Assembly (NCBI GenBank): GCA_007123625.1
Contig: SKKS01000035.1
Location: 1-6,263, forward strand
DNA: 6,263 bases
Direction of reading: 5' to 3'
Source: Paracoccaceae bacterium
Lineage (GTDB): Bacteria; Pseudomonadota; Alphaproteobacteria; Rhodobacterales; Rhodobacteraceae
This document shows positions 6,224-6,263 of this stretch, piece by piece. Both the position numbers and the translations under genes were made by a program. The notes under the pieces were generated by a model. That model was not told the origin of the DNA. It saw only the letters and a list, made by a program, of their open reading frames with translations, and did no database searches. Each line of letters begins with the position of its first letter. Positions within the stretch are counted from its first letter, which is position 1.

Positions 6224-6263
6224 TTCTATATGTGAAATATCCGGGATGTATGGGGAGGCCCGC

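Noticed and set aside
1..6263. CRISPR arrays, insertion sequences, tRNA or rRNA genes
   Set aside because: No spaced repeat array, transposase motif, terminal repeat pair or RNA-gene-like sequence was seen on either strand.

Overview
The window is GC-rich with a short AT-rich island at its right end. Every gene I can support lies on the minus strand, so the operon reads from right to left. Codon use, Shine-Dalgarno sites and protein style suggest an alphaproteobacterium, plausibly of the Rhodobacter/Roseobacter group; this is an inference from general appearance, not from a marker gene.

Layout in transcription order: (1) an AT-rich control region at about 6189-6240 with a dyad-symmetric operator candidate overlapping a perfect TTGACA -35 box; (2) a MaoC-type hot-dog dehydratase/hydratase (6114-5530); (3) a solute-binding-protein-like protein with no signal peptide (5537-4398); (4) a class III CaiB/BaiF CoA-transferase (4401-3181); (5) a normal periplasmic sugar-type solute-binding protein with a signal peptide (3126-1804); (6) a 166-base gap with a strong perfect hairpin; (7) a MalF-type permease (1637-726); (8) a MalG-type permease (729 to the left edge, cut off). 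Genes 2/3, 3/4 and 7/8 overlap by 8, 4 and 4 bases, which indicates translational coupling and one operon. No ABC ATPase lies in the window; it probably follows beyond the left edge.

How the genes may work together: a CUT1-type ABC importer brings in a solute. A CoA-transferase then makes its CoA thioester and a MaoC-fold enzyme adds or removes water. This pairing is unusual, because CUT1 importers normally serve sugars that are phosphorylated rather than CoA-activated. The substrate cannot be read from the sequence.

The two points most worth a second look are the signal-less, presumably cytoplasmic binding-protein homologue placed between two CoA enzymes with overlapping start and stop codons, and the MaoC active-site segment, where the usual catalytic Asp is kept but the usual catalytic His position is Val.
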